The notes under the pieces: model-generated | The model's database searches: none | What the model saw: only the letters and a program-made list of their open reading frames with translations | Told to the model about the DNA's origin: nothing | NCBI GenBank assembly: GCA_019187105.1 | Contig: JABAQM010000001.1 | Location: 2,758,734 to 2,822,733, forward strand | Source: Fimbriimonadaceae bacterium | Lineage (GTDB): Bacteria > Armatimonadota > Fimbriimonadia > Fimbriimonadales > Fimbriimonadaceae | Direction: 5' to 3' | DNA length: 64,000 nt | Part shown: positions 60,897-64,000 of the stretch, piece by piece | Numbering within the stretch: the stretch's first letter is position 1 | How the letters are laid out: the number at the start of each line of letters is the position of its first letter | Translations under genes and position numbers: made by a program

Positions 60897-61492
60897 GCGA
60901 GCGTCAATTCTATATCGATCCCAGCCGTTGCATCGGCTGCAACGCCTGCGTGGCCGCCTGCGCGGAATGCGACACCCACGCGGGCGTTTCGATGATCCAT
61001 CTTGAGACCATTCAGCGCGGCGACAGCGTGCAAACCACGCCCGTCATCTGCATGCATTGCGAGGAACCGGCCTGCGCAATGGTATGTCCAGCGGATGCAA
61101 TCAAACGCACGGCGGACGGCGTGGTTCAAAGCTCTCTGAAACCCCGCTGCATCGGCTGCACCAACTGCGTGTTCGCCTGTCCATTCGGCGTGCCGAAGTA
61201 CGACGCCCAAATTGACCAGATGATGAAGTGCGACATGTGCTACGACCGAACCTCGGTCGGCAAGAAGCCGATGTGCGCTACCGTATGCCCCTCCCAGGCG
61301 CTCATGTACGGAACCCCGGAGGAAATCGCCGCGCAGCGACACGGTACGCCGGTGAACGAGTTTGTCTTCGGATCGCGAAAGATCCGAACGAAGGTCAGCC
61401 TCATGATGCCGCCCGGCTCCAAGCAGTTGGAGGTCAAGGTCGGCACCGTGATCCGCAAGAGCGACTTGCTCGAAACTTCGAGGATAGGATAA
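60893..61492 (+). CDS. Four-cluster ferredoxin subunit
   Basis: 199 residues with four Cys clusters: [41 protein letters not shown] and [11 protein letters not shown]...CATVCP, the layout of electron-transfer subunits of Mo oxidoreductases (HycB/NrfC-like). The ATG overlaps the Mo-subunit stop (ATGA) and its own TAA overlaps the Rieske ATG. It probably carries electrons from the Rieske or b-type partner to the Mo enzyme. Confidence 0.88.
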
Positions 61493-61974
61493 TGGATGAA
61501 CACCTTCGCCAGGATTTCCCGATCGACTGGGAGGATGACGGATACGTTTCGCGACGTGAATTCTTCAAATTCATGACGGTTGCCAGCGGCGGCTTGGCTT
61601 TGGGCTCGATCGGACTCGCGGCCTGGTCACGCACGCTACGCGACCACCGAACGTTCGAGCCGAAGCTGGTTGGCACGCTGCAGTCGATCGCACCTGGTTC
61701 AGCGCTGCCGTTCACCTATCCGCGCGACACGGATATCTGCCTTTTGATCAGGCGTCCGGACGGGGAGATTGCCGCATTCTCCCGTCGATGCACGCACCTT
61801 TCCTGCCCAGTCGACTATCAGCCGTTGAAGGGACGGCTCTATTGCCCGTGCCACAACGGCGCGTTCTCGGCTGAGGACGGCAGCGTTATCCAGGGGCCGC
61901 CACCCCATCCGTTGCCTCAGATCATGATCGAAAACCGGGATGGCGAGCTGTGGGCGGTAGGGGTACGGTCGTGA
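61492..61974 (+). CDS. Rieske [2Fe-2S] protein with Tat-type signal/anchor
   Basis: 160 residues. SRREFFKFMTVASGGLALGS is a twin-arginine type signal or membrane anchor. The Rieske motifs are CTHLSC and CPCHNG. The longer upstream frame lies inside the ferredoxin gene and is not real. An exported Rieske protein next to a cytoplasmic-type Mo enzyme implies electron transfer across the membrane, presumably through the b-type cytochrome encoded just downstream. Confidence 0.9.
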   Translation: MDEHLRQDFPIDWEDDGYVSRREFFKFMTVASGGLALGSIGLAAWSRTLRDHRTFEPKLVGTLQSIAPGSALPFTYPRDTDICLLIRRPDGEIAAFSRRCTHLSCPVDYQPLKGRLYCPCHNGAFSAEDGSVIQGPPPHPLPQIMIENRDGELWAVGVRS

Positions 61975-62192
61975 AACCGGACCTTCTGATCAAACGCCAG
62001 CGCGCGACCGTGTTTGTCGCGCTCCTCCTGTTTAACTTGGTGCTTATCCTCCTGCAACTATGGCTGTTTGCCAGCGTGCTTGAGGCTTTGGCTCATGGGG
62101 AATCCCAGATGGCCATACCCGCTGCCATGGCCAGTGTCGGACTCTTCTTGGTGAATGCGTGGATGCTCGGGGGCTTGAGGCGCCTCGATTAA
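61971..62192 (+). CDS. Small two-helix membrane protein
   Basis: Seventy-three residues from a GTG that overlaps the Rieske stop (GTGA). It has two hydrophobic helices (TVFVALLLFNLVLILLQLWLF and AAMASVGLFLVNAWML). It ends one base before the stop of the convergent gene at 62193. Perhaps a membrane anchor for the Rieske/Mo complex. Confidence 0.7.
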   Translation: MKPDLLIKRQRATVFVALLLFNLVLILLQLWLFASVLEALAHGESQMAIPAAMASVGLFLVNAWMLGGLRRLD

Positions 62193-63218
62193 CTACCCAA
62201 CGTAAGGCTGGCCGTCGATCAGGGCCGCCTGGTTCAAGGCGATCAGACGCCTCTTTTCGGCTGGCGATAGATCCTGGTGGGGCCCGAAATCGATATCCAG
62301 CTCCCGCATGACGGCGACCATATCGTCGTGGTGCATTTGGCTCTGGTAGGGGACTCCTGACCGAGAGCATATAGCCTGCTCCGTCCTCTCGCCCTCCTCC
62401 TTGTAGTAAGCCACACCAAGCTGCGCCGGCCGCTGGATCACATGAAACAGCTTGCCAAAAGGCAGCCACAGGAGAAGGACCACCACGGTGAACGCGTGCA
62501 ACAAGGACAGAAAGGCGAAATTTTCCCCGTGCATGAACTTGTAGCTCGCCGTAATCATGAGTCCGGTGACGGAAACGGCGAACAGCAAGAAGAGAGGAAT
62601 CAGGTCGTTGGCCAAGGTTTGGACGGCGCGAGCCCCACGGTCGAACATGCGGCGGTGCATGGCCAAACCAACGCCGGCGAGAACCATAACCGCGCTGATG
62701 TTGAGGCCATTGAACATCAAGAAGCCGACCACGCTATTGGGTGGGAAGGCAAACATGCCCATTCCCATGAACTCGACGACGTAGTCCCGGCCGTTTTGAG
62801 CGACGCCGAACTGGACCCAGCCCCAACTGAGCGGGAAGGTTATGGCAAACGCAAGCAGGCATCCCCATGCCAGGCATAGGTGGGCTGCCCATCGCTGTCG
62901 GCTTCGCTTCTCGATAAATCGTTGCGCGATGATGTCGTCCCAAAGCAGACGAATGAACCGCAGTAGGTTTGGCAGCAGCCGGCTGGGGCGGAAGAAGAGG
63001 CGCCAACTGGCAAGAAAGTATCGCCATGTGGGAGGTCGCTGGATCCACATCGCGTATCGATACACGATCGCAAATGCTGCGAAGACGGTCGCTGCGGCAT
63101 AAGCGGCCAAGGGGCGGTCGAACCGTGACAGCGCCCCTGAACCAAAGTAGATGCCGCCCGTCACCAAGAGGGCGGCAACCAATCCGGCACAGAGAGCATT
63201 CGCTTGCGATCGACTCAC
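62193..63218 (-). CDS. NarI/DsrM-like b-type cytochrome membrane protein
   Basis: 341 residues with about six membrane helices and several His (AAHLCLAWGCLLAFAITF, MASYKFMHG-like, LSLLHAFTVVVLLLWLPFGKLFHVI), as in respiratory b-type subunits that take electrons from quinol. The soluble C-terminus has YYKEEGERTEQAICSRSG. It is transcribed toward the second Mo cluster and follows the NarK-like gene by eleven bases. Likely partner of the Rieske/Mo module, inferred. Confidence 0.75.
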   Translation of the reverse strand: MSRSQANALCAGLVAALLVTGGIYFGSGALSRFDRPLAAYAAATVFAAFAIVYRYAMWIQRPPTWRYFLASWRLFFRPSRLLPNLLRFIRLLWDDIIAQRFIEKRSRQRWAAHLCLAWGCLLAFAITFPLSWGWVQFGVAQNGRDYVVEFMGMGMFAFPPNSVVGFLMFNGLNISAVMVLAGVGLAMHRRMFDRGARAVQTLANDLIPLFLLFAVSVTGLMITASYKFMHGENFAFLSLLHAFTVVVLLLWLPFGKLFHVIQRPAQLGVAYYKEEGERTEQAICSRSGVPYQSQMHHDDMVAVMRELDIDFGPHQDLSPAEKRRLIALNQAALIDGQPYVG

Positions 63219-63229
63219 CGGTTAAGACT

Positions 63230-64000
63230 TTAACACGGTTTCTTCGCGGACGGTCGCGCGTAGCACCACCAATTCAGCACCAGATTAAGGGCGTAGAAAA
63301 CGGCAGCGCCATAGAAGAACGCAGTTCCGCTTCCCGTCCGTGCGATGATGGCGCCAAACGCCACCGAAAAAAGGAACGGACCATAGGCTGCGATCGCCGA
63401 TGTCCAGCCGATCACGCCACCAGCTTGTCGAGGCGGGAAAATCATTGGCATCTGCTTGAATGTGGAGGCGTTGCCGATTCCGCTGAAGAAGAACAGGCCG
63501 AGCATGCACCAGAGGAAACCGTTCCAGCTCGACATGTCCGTCGGGTTCGTGAACTGAGTCACGGCAAGGGCGCATGCGAGAAGGCCGAGGCCGCTGACCA
63601 TCGTAACCTTTGCTCCGCCGAATCGGTCGGCCACTGGTCCTGCCAACGCTCTAACGGTCGCACCGATCAGCGGGCCAAGGAAGGCATAGGTTAGTGGCTG
63701 TGGCGCATTGGGGAATTCACCGTAGGTTTCCTTGATAAGGAGCGGGAACACGGCGGCAAAACCGCTGAAGGAACCGAAGGTCATGATGTAAAGGCTGGTC
63801 ATGGCCCACGTGTGGCGATCCTTGAAGATGTCGAGCTGTTCGCGGAAATCGGCTTTGACCGGCACGCGTTTCAGGCCGAACCACGCCATGATAGCGCCCA
63901 GCAGGATGAACGGCACCCAAATGAAGGCGGCGTTCTGAAGATTGATGCTGGATGTCGTGCCCTTCTCGGTAAAGGTTTGGGCCGATCCGATCATCGAAAT
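63230..64000 (-). CDS. NarK-family MFS transporter (partial, runs off right edge)
   Basis: At least 256 residues of the C-terminal half of a nitrate/nitrite-type MFS carrier (RHTWAMTSLYIMTFGSFSGFAAVFPLL, RALAGPVADRFGGAKV, GIGNASTFKQMPMIFPP). The frame continues upstream beyond base 64000. Compared with the narK at 26763, it lacks the soluble insertion at the equivalent late loop. It is probably co-transcribed with the b-type cytochrome gene. Confidence 0.85.
   Translation of the reverse strand: MSMIGSAQTFTEKGTTSSINLQNAAFIWVPFILLGAIMAWFGLKRVPVKADFREQLDIFKDRHTWAMTSLYIMTFGSFSGFAAVFPLLIKETYGEFPNAPQPLTYAFLGPLIGATVRALAGPVADRFGGAKVTMVSGLGLLACALAVTQFTNPTDMSSWNGFLWCMLGLFFFSGIGNASTFKQMPMIFPPRQAGGVIGWTSAIAAYGPFLFSVAFGAIIARTGSGTAFFYGAAVFYALNLVLNWWCYARPSAKKPC

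Overview
The window is a moderately GC-rich bacterial chromosome segment made of an accessory 5' part, a metal-efflux operon, two molybdenum-enzyme respiratory clusters and a polymorphic-toxin (RHS) region. Split RHS tips, many secreted lineage-specific proteins, apparent leaderless promoters (TANNNT a few bases before the start codon) and a nitrate-reductase operon of the kind with its own Rieske protein and cytochrome b suggest an environmental, nitrate-respiring diderm. Armatimonadota (Fimbriimonadia-like) is my best guess, at low confidence and by impression only; no 16S gene or universal marker is present.

Bases 1-14646 look like a mobile defence island. It runs off the left edge and ends at a tyrosine integrase (13303-14439) next to a 3' fragment of tRNA-Asn (14597-14646), the expected attachment-site scar. 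It carries an HTH regulator with a membrane-linked Mrr-type nuclease, an ArdC antirestriction protein, a DprA-like protein, remnants of a type I restriction locus (HsdR tail plus a twice-frameshifted YgjP-like metallopeptidase), an ImmA/XRE pair, and a three-gene CBASS (membrane effector, CD-NTase, E2-like protein with an SEC-C zinc motif). Its most unusual part is a tightly overlapping five-gene minus-strand operon (8149 to 3001): small protein, SMEK-type nuclease fused to a STAND NTPase, 130-aa acidic protein, a protein with an N-terminal FVSNSSSTSF motif, and a radical-SAM/SPASM enzyme. I know of no described system with this composition.

Bases 14808-26559 hold a copper/heavy-metal module: Cys-rich secreted protein, ZraP/CpxP-like protein, TolC-type channel, FixH-like lipoprotein, a large adaptor that fuses FixH-like, HlyD-like and cupredoxin-like parts, an RND pump, a P1B ATPase and a haem-protein gene interrupted by an in-frame TGA. 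Bases 26763-36342 hold narK and a six-gene nitrate-reductase-type operon (Mo subunit, membrane protein, FeS subunit, cytochrome c-b fusion, Rieske, cytochrome b). Between them lies a DUF559 nuclease gene embedded in about eight copies of a hairpin-rich repeat.

Bases 36595-54660 are accessory. Five RHS C-terminal tips or remnants, each starting MPKRQYH directly after a conserved stop codon, are mixed with secreted paralogues, probable immunity genes and an IS3 remnant. Two tips carry a likely YkuD/Tlde1-like peptidoglycan toxin followed by a signal-peptide protein, and one carries an HESEH zincin. Bases 54730-64000 return to nitrogen respiration: mobA, a CMD-family gene, a Crp/Fnr regulator and nnrS are divergent from a second (Cys-ligand) Mo enzyme with ferredoxin, Tat-type Rieske, small membrane protein, b-type cytochrome and a second NarK-like carrier.

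The regions are tied together by the palindrome ATGAC-N4-GTCAT, found upstream of narK, upstream of the Mo-enzyme operon and between nnrS and the second Mo enzyme. I infer that the Crp/Fnr protein encoded here recognises it and co-ordinates nitrate/NO metabolism.
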